From positions 224,501 to 288,500 of the forward strand of contig JAKOGI010000529.1 in NCBI GenBank assembly GCA_029747015.1: a stretch of 64,000 nucleotides of DNA, read 5' to 3'. Source of the stretch: Carnegiea gigantea (lineage: Eukaryota > Streptophyta > Magnoliopsida > Caryophyllales > Cactaceae). A program made the translations under genes and the position numbers. Below, piece after piece: positions 23,100-34,879 of the stretch. The notes below the pieces were generated by a model. That model saw only the letters and a program-made list of their open reading frames with translations. It was not told the DNA's origin and ran no database searches. Within the stretch, counting starts at the first letter, position 1. Each line of letters begins with the position of its first letter.

Positions 23100-23540
23100 T
23101 ACATATCATTAGTGAACCAAAGTGTAAATGTAGTGAGCCGATACACTGTATTAGTGAGCCAATACATATTTTAAGTAAGTAGACACATTATATTAGTGAG
23201 AGTATTACCCTTGGATGCTAGCAGCTTCAGAAGTAGGATTCAACTGATTGTTAGGAGTCGTATCCCTATTTGGTTGCCTCAACATTTCATTAAAAATCAA
23301 TCTAAAAACCCTATACATTTCATTAAAATCTACCGCTGGATTAGATGCACCTAGTGGATTAGATGAACCTGCCGCACTAACCTAAACCATCACAGGAAAA
23401 ACGTATTTTTAGTGAGCATACACATATATTTAGTGAGCTAACGTACAAATGTAGTGAGTGCAACCTGTAAGACTAACAGTGTGAGAACTAAAAAAATGTT
23501 GTGAGCCAATACAAACTTCTAGTGAGCACATACCTTATGT
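23100..23540 (+). repeat. 21-bp phased repeat array 7 (inside the transposase gene)
   Basis: Cores at 23109, 23130, 23151 and 23172 are exactly 21 bp apart, then again at about 23410-23540, split by an exon of the minus-strand transposase (about 23210-23390). The motif reads GTGAGC on the + strand although the gene reads on the minus strand. Confidence 0.85.
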
Positions 23541-24689
23541 TAGTGAGTGTATTAACACTTTTAGTGGGCCAAAAAACACGGAATAATTCTACTGGTCTTA
23601 GTAACAAACTCAGCAAACTCCAAAAAGATATTATAAGAAATATAACTTATTCAATGAGATTGTCAATAGAATTTTACCTGATGTTGAGATATCTCCTCTA
23701 TTCCTTAAAGAAAATCTTGCCTTCTTTGATCTAACAATGTTTGATATCTCGTCCAATGTACTCTTCCTTCTTACATTCCTTTGACCTTTCTTCCTCGAAC
23801 CTTTAGGGTTACCAATGATTTTATTACCAGCACTAGACTGTTGATCATTTTCAATGTCAAAAACATAAACTAAACCCACAATAACACCAACATCAGCCTT
23901 CAACTTGGCAAAAGCTTCTTCACATAGCTTTCTTGCTTAACTATTTAATTCACTTGCAAGAAGCAAAGCCTTAAACTGCCTATACATCTGAACCCTCCAT
24001 ATGGAGCCAGGAACACCAACTGCATTACCACTTATAGCTTCTTCTACAACCTAGGGGGGTCTTGCTAGCCTAGTCCATCGTTTCAAAATATATTGATTAG
24101 GGACTTTAGGTACACAATGAACATTGAAAATCCTCAAGCAGTGGCCGCAACAAATACCACTCTCACTATACTTTTTTATAGTCACAAATAATATTATGGT
24201 CTGGAAGATTAAACCTAACCACAAACCCAAACTTCTTCAAAAGGTGATTCTCATACACAACAAATGTATGCTCAGTACCTTAGGGGGTTTCACTTGAGCC
24301 AAGAAGATCTTGATAGCACCTTTCTCCTTTAATGTATTCATTCTCAAACACTGTGCACAAGTTGTTCGTATAGATCTTTGAAGCATGCTGCAAAATGCTA
24401 ACATGTGACAAGTACATCTCGGGAAATCCATCCTTATTTTTCAAATTCTCATCTTTCTTCTTAATCCTCCACTCAGTAACAATGTGATAGAATATATTGT
24501 AAAAATCAAACAAACCACAAGTGGCATTGACTCTCTTTGACGAAGAAGCATTTGTCGCCTCACTTCTTTGTGACGATAAAATGCCACCAGAGAAAACATC
24601 CTTGCAAAAAGCTGGACACCATTTTTCTTGCAACCAATACAATCTAACCAATCAAGCATTTTCAGCACATTTATACTCTTCAACCAGCC

Positions 24690-24830
24690 TAACACACAAA
24701 ACCAATGAGCATAAAGTAATAAGTTGGTGAGCAAAAGGTATAATCTAGTGGGAAGACACACATAACCTTGGTGAGCAGACACTAGTAATTAGTGAGCAGA
24801 AAGCAATAACTCGGTGAGCACATTAATAAA
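24690..24830 (+). repeat. 21-bp phased repeat array 8 (inside the transposase gene)
   Basis: Six cores (GTGAGC, ATGAGC, GTGGGA) with 15-17-base spacers in a short intron-like gap. Confidence 0.8.
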
Positions 24831-26139
24831 TAGAAAGCTGATAGAGGACTCACCTTTGCCAACAAATTAAACTTTTCTTTCGTATCACATCTCATCAAAA
24901 CATGGTCAAACTTATCAACAAATCCACCCAATATCTTAAGATGATCAATATTCTTTTTTGAATTCCCTAAGATGTGCTAAGTACACAACCCATGCTTTGC
25001 TAAAGGGAAGACCTTTTTAATAGCATTTTCCATAGAAAATACTTGGTCCGTCATCATAATTTTCGATTGCACATTATCTATAGCTTCCAAAAATGTTTCA
25101 AATAACCACATAAAGCTCTTAATCTTCTCATTCATCAAAAACCCACATCCCACCATAGCATTCTTCGCATGATGATTCATACAAACAAAAGGTTTGCATA
25201 TCATTTCATAACGGTTGGTCCTATATGTTGTGTTAAATACACGGAGATCACCAAACAACAATTGATCACATTTCATTTGTGAATCTCTCCAAAAGAAGCT
25301 CATCAAATAATCATCCTCGTCCAATTTAAACTTATAAAGAAAATCTTGTTCGGTGACACACCTAGATTCTAAAACACATATCAAATGATTGACATCGTCC
25401 CCATCTAAAGTCGTCTTGACTTCATTTGCAACACTATTGTACGTATCCCTTTCACTAAAACCAAGTAATGGTGAACCCTTGGCCTTATTTCTTAGAAGCC
25501 GATAAGCATGAGAAACTTTCATACAATTTCTTCTTATCTTTTAGAAAAAGTCCAGATGAGTTTTCTCGACTTTTTTATGTGACCTCAAGTTATGCACCTC
25601 ATCTTCCAAAAGCAATTCATAATTATGAACCATTTCATGCTTCTTACAAACCCTCAATGTAGAATATAGCCCTAAGCTTTATAATTACACCACCGGCTCA
25701 GTTTTGTAAATGTCTTGTCTTTCTTTCCGGGACACCTTTTAACATCTTGTTTGCTGCAACAAAACTCCCTTGAGCGAACCTCCTGTGAACCCTGTCTCCT
25801 TCGCAACTTATCACACCTAGTGGAAAACCCCTCACGGCAAGCATACTCATCGTATATCTTAAATGTTGCATCTATAAAACTAACCCTTTTACCAATTAGC
25901 TCTGATTCATCTGATTCCTTCTCTTCAACAGCACATTTGTCATCATCTATATATTTCTCCTTACCAATTACAACATAATTAGATACACCACCAACAACAT
26001 TACCATCATCAGTAGCCATGCCTTTGCCCTTTGAACCGCCATTAGGATTACACGAAATCCTAACATGATCATCAACATCAACAACCTCAATCACAGAACG
26101 ATCTAATGTAGATATGAAAAATGAAGTATCATGTGCAAA

Positions 26140-26830
26140 AACAACATGATTTTTGTGGTGAGCTATAATGCATAATTGATGAGCACAATCTTTATTCTAG
26201 TGAGTCAATCGCTTGTGTTAGTGAGCAGAAAATGCTATGCAGTGGAAGTCAACAGATTTTTTATGATTTTTGTGGTGAGCTATAATGCATAATTGATGAG
26301 CATAATCTTTATTCTAGTGAGTCAATCGCTTGTGTTAGTGAGCAGAAAATGCAATGCAGTGGAAGTCAATAGATTTTTTATAGTGACCTATACTGATTAT
26401 AGTGAGCTATTATTTTCCTTGATAGGCACAAGATTGATTATAATGATTACATTTGGTGAGTAAAGAACTGATAAATGATTGCTGAATATAAGCTGAATCC
26501 CAATTAGCTAAATATATTTCTTTAGCGAGGCAACGACTATATTTAATGAGCACATAACTCATATTGATGAGTTGTTGCTTCTCATATATACATAGCAACA
26601 ATAAATATATCATAAAATAACCATAACATTTATGGTGAGCTATAATGTAAAATCAATGAGCACAAAGTTCAATCCTAGTGAGCCAAACGTTTCTTTTAAT
26701 GAGCAAAAAACTGCTCTGTAGTAGAAGGTAACATATTCTTTATAGTAGGCTAAATGTATACCTTTAGTGAGCCAACGAATATATTTAGTGAGCACACAAC
26801 TCACAACGATGAGCTATCATTTATCATATA
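26140..26830 (+). repeat. 21-bp phased repeat array 9 (inside the transposase gene)
   Basis: Cores fill the interval between the FAR1 exon and the first exon. The array includes a recent 117-bp tandem duplication (26146-26379) and a diverged third copy at about 26633-26750. Confidence 0.85.
26146..26379 (+). repeat. 117-bp direct tandem duplication
   Basis: Copies 26146-26262 and 26263-26379 differ at only three positions that I can see. Both begin ATGATTTTTGTGGTGAGC (copy 2 at 26263). Each contains several GTGAGC cores. Confidence 0.9.
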
Positions 26831-27426
26831 TCACCAACTAAAATTCACATACAACAAAGTATATTTAAGAATTAAACGAAAAAACATTATACACTTGTAT
26901 CTTAACCAGAATTGACACAACACACAACTCAAAACACCAACCAAGCATTTTGCTAAAATGCAGAACAAGAAATCGCAAACACCAACTATATATTCAAACC
27001 AACAATTGCATTATAGTTTCAGAACATGACAACATAACAGTGAATGCAATCCATTTCAAATATCTCAAAATTAACTCTTCAAAATCCAAAACTAATGCAC
27101 ACAACTTCTAAACCCGAAAACAAAAACAAAGATCCAAAAAACGCTATCAAACCTAACGAAGAATTCGCGTAATGAAGATTCAATATCAATAGCAACGTTA
27201 AGATCAAACCCAGCCATTCAGTAATTGTTGAACGCTAAAGCAATTGAAGGAACGAGCATAGATCAGTGGGGAGAATGGGGAGAATGAAAATCGCAATTTC
27301 AAAAAACTGAGAAGTATGATTTTTTTTTTTTAATAAAGGGAAAGCAGGGCCCAACAGTTGCTAAACTGAAAATGGCTGGTGGTGGACCCGGATGGATAAT
27401 TGAGATGTCCACCCGGTTCTGTGTAA

Positions 27427-28286
27427 TAAAATGCACCCTTAGGGTGATGGATAAGGAGTATCTTTATCCATTTAATGCAAGGAATCTTTTATCTAAAAAT
27501 AATTATTAAATAATAAATCGCATCTAATTAAATTTGCGTATAAAATAAGAGTCTATCATTTTTGCCTTTTTTAAAATTAATCAGTTGCCTATTAGAATCA
27601 AAGTCTAGACTTAAATTCTTTGAATTCGATTATTGCTTAATTAGTGGATGTTTCAATTCTTCCATTAATTGAGAAACACACTGGCCATAAAATAGAAGGC
27701 TGATGAAGACGGTGAAGGGCTAAGAGAAAGTGATGATAGTCATCACCGGTAGTCAAGTAACAAAACCTGCTGCTCAATTCATTAAGTTTTGACGCCAAAG
27801 TAGATAAGCATTGAGGCAACAAGTACTGTTCACAATTTTTTTAAAAAAAGGGACAAAAAGGAACTGGGGAGAGAAAGCCGGAGTAGCACAATCAAATAAT
27901 GTAAAGATGTTGTCACCAAAAAATTATAAAAAAAAACAAATGTAATTCTTAAAGGAACAAAAAAAAGTAATGATATCACGTTGTTTTAAGTTAACCTAAA
28001 TCAAGGATGTTATTTGAGAGTGTTCAATCACAATTAGCTACGTATATTGCAATTAAAACAGGAGTATTCAATAATCTTTTACTATATGTACAACATTAAT
28101 TAAATAAGATTCCTTATTTAATAATTGATATTGCCTATGAATTAGGCAAAATGATAGATTCTTATTTTATACGTAAAATTTAATCAGATGTGATTTCTTA
28201 TTTAATAATTTATTTTTTTGGATAAAAGATTCCTTGTATAAATGGACAAAGATACACCTTATCCACCACGCAAAGGGCAACATTTA
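27427..28286. mobile_element. inverted-repeat element, MULE-MITE or Pack-MULE-like (860 bp)
   Basis: The arms of about 141 bp (27427-27567 and 28144-28286) are imperfect reverse complements. For example GATAAGGAGTATCTTTATCC at 27450 pairs with the strand opposite 28240-28263, and CGTATAAAATAAGA at 27537 pairs with 28160-28173. The outer edge of the right arm, read inward, is GTTTTGCTAAATGTTGCCC (28278-28296). This closely resembles the left MULE terminus at 10061, so the element may be a relative, or it may have inserted into the right MULE terminus. The interior (27570-28140) has a 61-codon open stretch on the minus strand (27637-27822) of unknown origin. Confidence 0.7.
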
Positions 28287-28296
28287 GCAAAACTGA

Positions 28297-29580
28297 AATT
28301 CAAAAACTAGAGAGCAAGCTTGAGTCACTAATCAAAAGATTATATCGTATACTCACCTTGTTATTTAGTACCTTTTTTTTATAATTATAAGATTACATGT
28401 ATAATCCTTATTTCGTCAAAAAATTCTATAATGCTAGGATATTGACCATACTATTAGCTTAATTAATGGATGAATACTAGACTTAATGGTTGATATTAAT
28501 TATAGTTATACATAATTTGTAATCTTAAATGATACAATGCATTAATACATGCTAATTCAAGACACTTGTGTGTGTCTTGAGTCACATCCTTAATAATCAA
28601 AGAAAAGAGAAATTTGCATTGTCAAAAATCAAGCAAATCAAATGATTTGAGTCAAATCAAATGTCAAAGTGTTGTATGACCATGACATGGAAGGATACGT
28701 ACTATATTAGCAAATTTATCAAGTTTCAAAAAGGTTGTTCTCATTAGACCTTATATTTTTAACATTATGACTGCTACTAGTGCATTTACCATATTCAATA
28801 GGCATTGACTTGTACCCTAATTGTGCGAGGTGAAAAAATTGCCCAAATTAACTCTGCAGCACCTTCTTGAATACTACAACAACGATTTCCAGTCTTGGGA
28901 GATCCAAAATAACAATAGCTTCTTGAATAGCTACAAAAGCGACTTTTGAGATGAAACTTAAAGTTCAATAGAAGACTCACTCTTAAGTTTTTAACTATCA
29001 ATTTAGATTTTTAGTGGAATTGTTTTCCAGATAGAATGGATATATGCTGACAAAACTTTCATGCTGTGATTTTTGGTATAATACTAGGATACAAGTGAAG
29101 CTTTGTATGGAGAACATGTCATGTGGATACTAGTTAGGAACTGCGATGTGAGTGGGATACTTTTCTTCACGCTGCTAGTTGTTTTTAGATAGGAGTTAGT
29201 TAGCTCTTAAACAAATGTCACTTTTGCATCATTCTTAATAAACAAATAGACTAGTTGTCCTTGCCGTTGCCTTCTAAGACTAATCTAGCAGTTAATTGGT
29301 TCATTTTTTATGCATTAATTTTCTCACATATCTAGCCAAGTTTGTTTTCTGCCATTTGTTACAGTTGGCAAAGGTTGTACATATACAGACCTCGTAAAGA
29401 AAATATATCGTGAAACAAAAGCACGACTTTGTTGAGCTGAATGCATCCGTTGCGGAGGTGGAACACATTCATATGTTGGTGGGTCTAAAATTTAAGTAGT
29501 GAAGGTGTTTGGACACTAATAACCTTATTTTTGGGCTCTTGCGTAAAAATAATATGGTCTTTAAATTTGACATTTGTATT
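28297..29580. other. unassigned non-coding DNA
   Basis: AT-rich sequence without recognised genes. It contains a small perfect hairpin at 28557-28580 (9-bp stem TCAAGACAC, 6-base loop). Confidence 0.5.
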
Positions 29581-29584
29581 TTGA

Positions 29585-30755
29585 CCTTTGGCAATATAAC
29601 ACCCTGTCCCAAGGGGCATGCGCGTCGCCGCCATGGATGGTCGATTAGGAACATGCACAAAGCCATTTAAACTTCTCAACCATAATTAGCCTGTTAAGAG
29701 GCGATAGCAGCGCAAGCTCTTATCAAAATCATATATATATTAAAAGTTGGATACAAATCATATATGAATGACATGTGGCAAGTTGATGTGGCATAACACA
29801 ATGAATTGGCAAGTTGTAATTGGTGGATGTTAGTTGACTCATATTAATTAACATTAATGCTATTAACTAGGATTTATTAACCTTCAAAAAAAAAAATTAG
29901 GATTCACTATATGATATTATATATGTTATTACTTTGCGATTGAAATTTAATTTTACAAAATCTAACTACATAGACATTTGAATAGCCACACATGAAAATT
30001 AAAAGAATTGACCACTTAATGAAACGACTCAATGAATAACTTATGCAATAATTAGTAGAATAGTAACATATTCTTAACTAAATCTTATTGGAAAAAATAT
30101 ATAATGCATCAAATGACAAGATTTTGACTTGAATATTAAAGGTTAAAAACTTAACCTAATTAAATAAATAATTTTAATATCAAAAAAATGTAATTTTAAG
30201 CGATGGAATTGAAAACAAGAGAAAACCCATGTTTCTATGAACGATTACGATAGCATAATAGTTATTCTATCATACAAAATTTAACTTATTTTAATAAATC
30301 AATATATTTTAATTATTTTTTAATAATAAAATTAACTTAAGTCCTTGCATAGCAAGAGATATAACATTAGTCTAAGTAAAGTTTGGAAGGGTAATTCTAA
30401 AACATGCATTTATATACATACTTAAACCATATTCCTAATAGTCTTTCACATGTGCAAATGAAAAATACATTCAAAACTGTATTTACTAAACATAATCTAT
30501 AACATAAACATACAGCGAAGCCTGTATCCCTAACTAGGTTCTTCAAAGGTATCTCATCGTTAGCTAGTTTAATGCTCTAATGATCCCTTTTTGCTTCCAA
30601 AAACCTAAAAAATGGTGAGGTCATGAGCTTCTCGAGCCGAGCCCAGTGAATAACCCAAGCCTTCCCCGTTGTTACACTTTGCATATTAACCATTTAATGC
30701 AACAAATAACCACGCAATGCACATATCTTACGACATATAAACATAACATATCATA
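29585..30755. other. possible LTR-retrotransposon fragment split by the Helitron candidate
   Basis: At 29593 TATAACACCCTGTCCC resembles the TGTAACACCCC start of Ty3/gypsy (Del/Tekay-like) LTRs. At about 30610-30660 sequence around GAGCCCAGTGAATAA resembles an internal LTR block of the same families. The two parts flank 29729-30370. This is resemblance only; no LTR pair or coding region is present. Confidence 0.3.
29729..30370 (+). mobile_element. candidate non-autonomous Helitron
   Basis: The 5' end begins TCATATATATATTAAAAG after an A, followed by GACATGTGGCA, a pattern common at plant Helitron 5' ends. The 3' end has a perfect 5-bp hairpin CTTGC-ATA-GCAAG (30344-30356), then AGATATAACATTAG and T. 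A hairpin about 10 bases before a CTRR-T end is the Helitron signature; here the end reads TTAG, one base off. There is no Rep/helicase. Boundaries are inferred. Confidence 0.5.
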
Positions 30756-30756
30756 T

Positions 30757-31140
30757 AGCAACCTTTTTGACAGAAATTTTGATGGAAAGAATGTCCGTCC
30801 AAAAATGCTTCGTCGAAATTGCTTTTTTGACGAACCCGTCAAGAATTTTGACAGACCCATTTTGACGGACTGACATTCCGTCAAAATTATTCTGACGGCC
30901 TGTTTTGACAGACTGATAGCTTGTTAGTAAAATTCTGACGGTATTTTGACGGACTCGTGTCCCGTCAAAATAGGTTTTTGACAGAAATTTTGACCGATTT
31001 GGATGTCCGTCAAAAATTGTTAAACGAACGGAATGTCAGGTCTGGGCAAAAGTTTTGACGGGCTGTTTGGCTGAAACCATCAAACATTTTGACGGAAGCT
31101 GTATTTCCTGTCAAAATATTTTAGAATGCCGTCAAAAATC
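30757..31140. repeat. CACTA-type subterminal repeats (TTTTGACGG / CCGTCAAAA)
   Basis: At least fifteen copies of TTTTGACGG, TTTTGACAG or the complement CCGTCAAAA in both orientations, often paired as short inverted repeats (for example 30857-30890). Such arrays near an end are typical of plant En/Spm (CACTA) elements and bind TnpA-like proteins. They lie 3' of the Transposase_24-type gene. The CACTA terminus itself was not found. Confidence 0.7.
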
Positions 31141-31358
31141 CATCGACAACAAAGTCACATATTTTTCCGGATATAGCGTTTCCAATTTAATCAATGTCGT
31201 AGCATGTCAACAGACAAATGAAGTGAAATCATTTATATAATAAAATCCTCAAATTAATGTGTAGTCCCGTGAGAATTGTTCAAAATGTACCTACATGGGT
31301 TCAACACACGTAATCAGAAAACATAACAAAATTGTTCAATTACCAAAACACATCGTAA

Positions 31359-32737
31359 CTAGTCATGGGAGGAATCACCCAAGTTGGTTGTGCGAGGCTC
31401 ATCTTCATCATCATCTTCTGAAAGAGTCGTATCTGGCGGTGCTGTTGAGGACCCAGCTTGCTGACTCTTGAAGAACCCCCAGAGCTTGCTCATATTGCTC
31501 TTAACTTTCTCTTTATCTCGTTGCCTCGCAGCTTTTTCTTGAGCCAACTCATTTTCAAATTTAGCTTCCTTCGCCCTCATTTCCTCCTTGACCTGTTTCC
31601 GAAGCTCTTGCATCTCTTTCTGGCGAGCCTCCTCTGCTGCTTTGACAGCAGTCTCATTCAATCTCATTGCCATTTCGCGTGCATCATGCTTGTTAATAGA
31701 GGACGAACGACTCGAAACTGATAGGCGAGACCGCTGTTTCACCACAACTCCCTCAGCACCAAAGCCATACATGTGACCCTTGCTAGTGAGATTTCCTTGA
31801 ACCTAAAAGTCACGCTCTAAAAGTCAAGGCTTTTGGGGACTGTCGTCGGTGGAAGGCTGGGAGGACCTGTACTCCTGCCATCTCTTTATGTGTTCCTCCT
31901 GCATATGCACACATAAACATTTTAGAATGGAATATCTGTTAACTCATTATTGTCCTTCCTGCGCAAGTGGGTGTCCTCGTACAACTCATCGACTGTTGGT
32001 TCCGTTTGAAGTAAAACCGCCTGTACAGATTGTAAGTAGGTAATGTTACAGTTAATAAATCGTTGAACAAGAGTGTCTGCTTGAATATTGACATCATTAC
32101 CAGTCATCTGTGCCGCTCAATTATGGGGATTGCCCTGCAAGTGTGCAAGGATAGACCCATACCTTCAGGATCACTGCTACGATTCTTCTTATTCTGGGAG
32201 CTCAACTTCTAAAATTCAGGGCCCTCCCAGTGCTTTTGGAGCTGTGCCCAGTTGTCCGGGGACACCCAATCTGGCACCTTGCCCGACTTGCGTGCATAGA
32301 CAAACAAGTTCTTCAACTATTTTGCCCTTCTAATTTCAAAATTCCTATGCACTTGTCGGTCATGCTGAGGTAGCTAATAATAATATTTCTGTAAAAACAT
32401 CCACACATGCAGTTACGATATGAAATTAGGTAGGACTATTTGATACTTATTTAGTTGATAACATAAACAATTACAATGAAACATATACAGCATAAAGTGT
32501 TTCAAATGCTTCCACCATTATCACATGAAACAAGTATAACAGAGGAAACTTAGTTACACAAAGTACGCACCTTGAATTCAGCGAACCAAAATCTCGTTGC
32601 TGAATAGGGACTTCCCTCCAAGTTGGCCAAGCTCCTGGGTACTTCCCCTTGATGATCTCACCAATACGTTGGGGGACTCCTTGGTGGGGCTTGAACCGAA
32701 ACAGAATAACATATACACATATTGTATTTAAGAACAA
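31359..32737 (-). pseudogene. En/Spm (CACTA) Transposase_24-family gene, exon remnants
   Basis: Minus-strand blocks in order: about 32690-32560 (GEIIKGKYPGAWPTWREVP), 32333-32110 (VPDWVSPDNWAQLQKHWEG, then a SSQNKKNR-like block and LHTC) and 31776-31359. The last block is a 137-codon charged C-terminus with Lys/Glu/Arg coiled-coil character and an acidic tail. The blocks match the layout of the plant Ptta/En/Spm transposase family (PF03004). Stops between blocks are partly introns, partly decay. With the subterminal repeats next to it this is the remnant of a CACTA element distinct from the TNP2 type at 44-47 kb. Confidence 0.72.
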
Positions 32738-32739
32738 AG

Positions 32740-33185
32740 CACAAGTAATATTAAATTACACACAAGTAGCATTTGATATTTAGTGAATACAATTTATGAC
32801 CCTGGGGTACCTTCTGTTATATGGAAACAATTTCTAGGGCCCTCTGTCTTTAAAATATATTTTCAAGTATCTACTATTTTGGATAAACTTATTATTAGAG
32901 GCCAATATTTTTACGAAATAGTTACTGGGTGCAATTTTCTTTGTAACTTAGTCCTTGAACTTTTTGAATTTACAACTTTTTCCCAAAATGAGGTTTTACA
33001 CGCAATTACTTATTTTTTTGGTACTTTTAAATAAAACTAAGCTTATAATTTTGTTTAAACTTCTTATATTAACTTTACTAGTACTAGTTATCATAATCTA
33101 CTGCTTATGTCATAAATATTGTATTTTCTGTGATGAACGGCCTACCATGCTTACCAAAATAATTAAAGCTTAATTAGAGAGTTTC
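32740..33185. other. unassigned AT-rich DNA
   Basis: Lies between the CACTA remnant and the pararetrovirus. I recognise nothing in it; the short open stretches are AT-driven. Confidence 0.45.
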
Positions 33186-33589
33186 GACCATTACCTGAAC
33201 TTAGTGGACACTGGACTCTGGCGTTCCTCTAGTTTTCGGTTTACAGAGATTGCTAATCATAACCCTACATTCCTTAGATCAGGCACAGTATAGATCCATT
33301 TCGTTTCCTACTTCGGACCGTAGTCACTAATTAAGTTTTACATATTTTTAAAGGATAGTGAGACTTTAATCAAGAAATTATCATATTTAAGACATAAGGT
33401 TCAATTAGATAACGTTCCATACTGAGAAAACTTCTTTTATTGAAAGCCTAAAAGTGGAAATATTATAATGGAAAGCTTTGAAGAAGGAGTTCAACTAAAA
33501 TCATTAGAAATGCTTACTTATAGAGAAATGGAGAATCCCAACTTCTCTTTAGCTCAAGAATACTCAAATGATCGTGTCCCTTTCTAGCA

Positions 33590-33620
33590 CTCGACCTCTC
33601 TATTTATAGAGGGGATGAGG
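33590..33620 (-). promoter_or_regulatory. TATA-box region of the pararetroviral intergenic promoter
   Basis: The minus strand reads CTCTATAAATAGAGAGG (about 33594-33610) after the last viral reading region. It is followed by leader-like sequence and an AATAAA signal near 33435. A single promoter in the intergenic region is the usual caulimovirid layout. Activity is not implied. Confidence 0.6.
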
Positions 33621-33779
33621 GTACATAGGATGTCCTAATAGCTACAGTACATAAAGATTTTTCACATGACTACAGTACACACTGACGACTACAATACACC
33701 ACTTTATTTTTCAATCCAAACACTTGTTAACACAGTACAACAATAGGGCAATCACTTTTTAAAGCTTTTAATGATGACA

Positions 33780-34864
33780 AGACTAGTCATCATTATTGAG
33801 ATTCTGTATGCCTTCATCTCCAATTATATCTTCTCGGCATCATTATTTGGATAATCATCAAAATCTTCATCAATAAGATGCTTTGGATCCTATTCTTCAA
33901 ATAATTCAAGGGGATATTTTTTTTCTTTTTCTGATAAGAATTTTCCAACTCTAACATCAAAGAAATAATCAAAGATATCTCTTGATACTGCTCCGTCCAC
34001 CTTCATGTAGTATTTAAACTCATTATTATAGGCGAAAGTAGTGTTTCTACAATGCATCAATATTTTTCCTTGCTCGATTAATGCCCAACATTGATGATAA
34101 ATGTTGAAAAATCGAATAGCCTTTGATAAAGCAAGATCAGTAACTAGATGTGCCGGATTTTCATAAATCCAATTTTGTCATTGATAATTGAGATCGTCGC
34201 AATTAACGATTAGGACAAGATAATGGGCTGGTTTGGCGTTTCCATTTTTATATTCGATTAGAGCGCTATAAACATCTAAAGTTAGACATCTATGAACTGA
34301 AAGTTTTGTTGGATCCTTAGGAGATGTAAGAATCCAATGGATCCTTTTGAACACGCATTGCTAGAATTTAGTTAAAGTTGAGAAAAATAGGAATTTTGGA
34401 TTTGGGATTTGCGTGAAGTAAAGCATCATCTCGTATTTTCAGGCTTTAAAGACAGGATTATTTGAAGATAATGAATCTGCTGGAAAACAAATACCACCAA
34501 CTCCAGATCTATTGGAAAAATAGATCGTTGTATTCCAAGACTCCCAAATATCATAGGAATAATAATGATAAAAGTTTATGCAGGCTGCATACCACTCATT
34601 GAACTATTTTTCTTGAACAAGAGAACTTATTTTTTCTTAGATATCATAAGGACACTGAAGGTAATTAGCTTGTAACTCTAGAAGAGAAAATCTTTGGGCT
34701 ATTAGGTAGGCTGTAGATGGTAGACCAAAGCATGATCTATTTTCTGTATGAAATTTCAGGTTATCAATGAGGACTTTACTAGACGGCGTAACCCGTTCTA
34801 GTAGAAATGACATTTCATTAAGGATTTCCTCTTTTTCTAGCAGGAGGTCGACTTTGATGATCAC
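33780..34864 (-). pseudogene. unidentified reading region downstream of RNase H
   Basis: From 34864 the frame is open for 75 codons, then continues with many stops to about 33780. It is rich in Tyr, Phe and Trp. I do not recognise the family. Position suggests a second viral reading frame, but no function can be given. Confidence 0.4.
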
Positions 34865-34879
34865 CGTTGGTGAGTTTTT

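Larger units (their letters stand above)
22940..27217 (-). pseudogene. FAR1/FHY3-type MULE transposase, multi-exon, decayed
   Basis: Read from 27217 down: a likely first exon (ATG at 27217, MAGFDLNVAIDIESS, donor near 27152), then a FAR1 DNA-binding exon (26094-25680; IYDEYACREGF, then FCCSKQDVKRCPGKKDK). The MULE catalytic domain follows (25522-24850; NRYEMICKPFVCMNHH, FMWLFETFLEAI, then TDQ). A SWIM zinc-finger part lies at about 24280-24050 (GICCGHCLRIF, then YILKRW), with C-terminal exons to about 22940. The first acidic catalytic residue is changed: FNTTY instead of FDTTY (codon 25232-25234). Stops and gaps occur in several exons, so the gene is probably inactive. It converges on the Ulp1-like gene. 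Host FAR1 genes lack this transposon context. Confidence 0.8.

Noticed and set aside
28557..28580. Perfect 9-bp hairpin as a terminator or small RNA gene
   Set aside because: Isolated in non-coding DNA with no gene next to it; short hairpins are common by chance.
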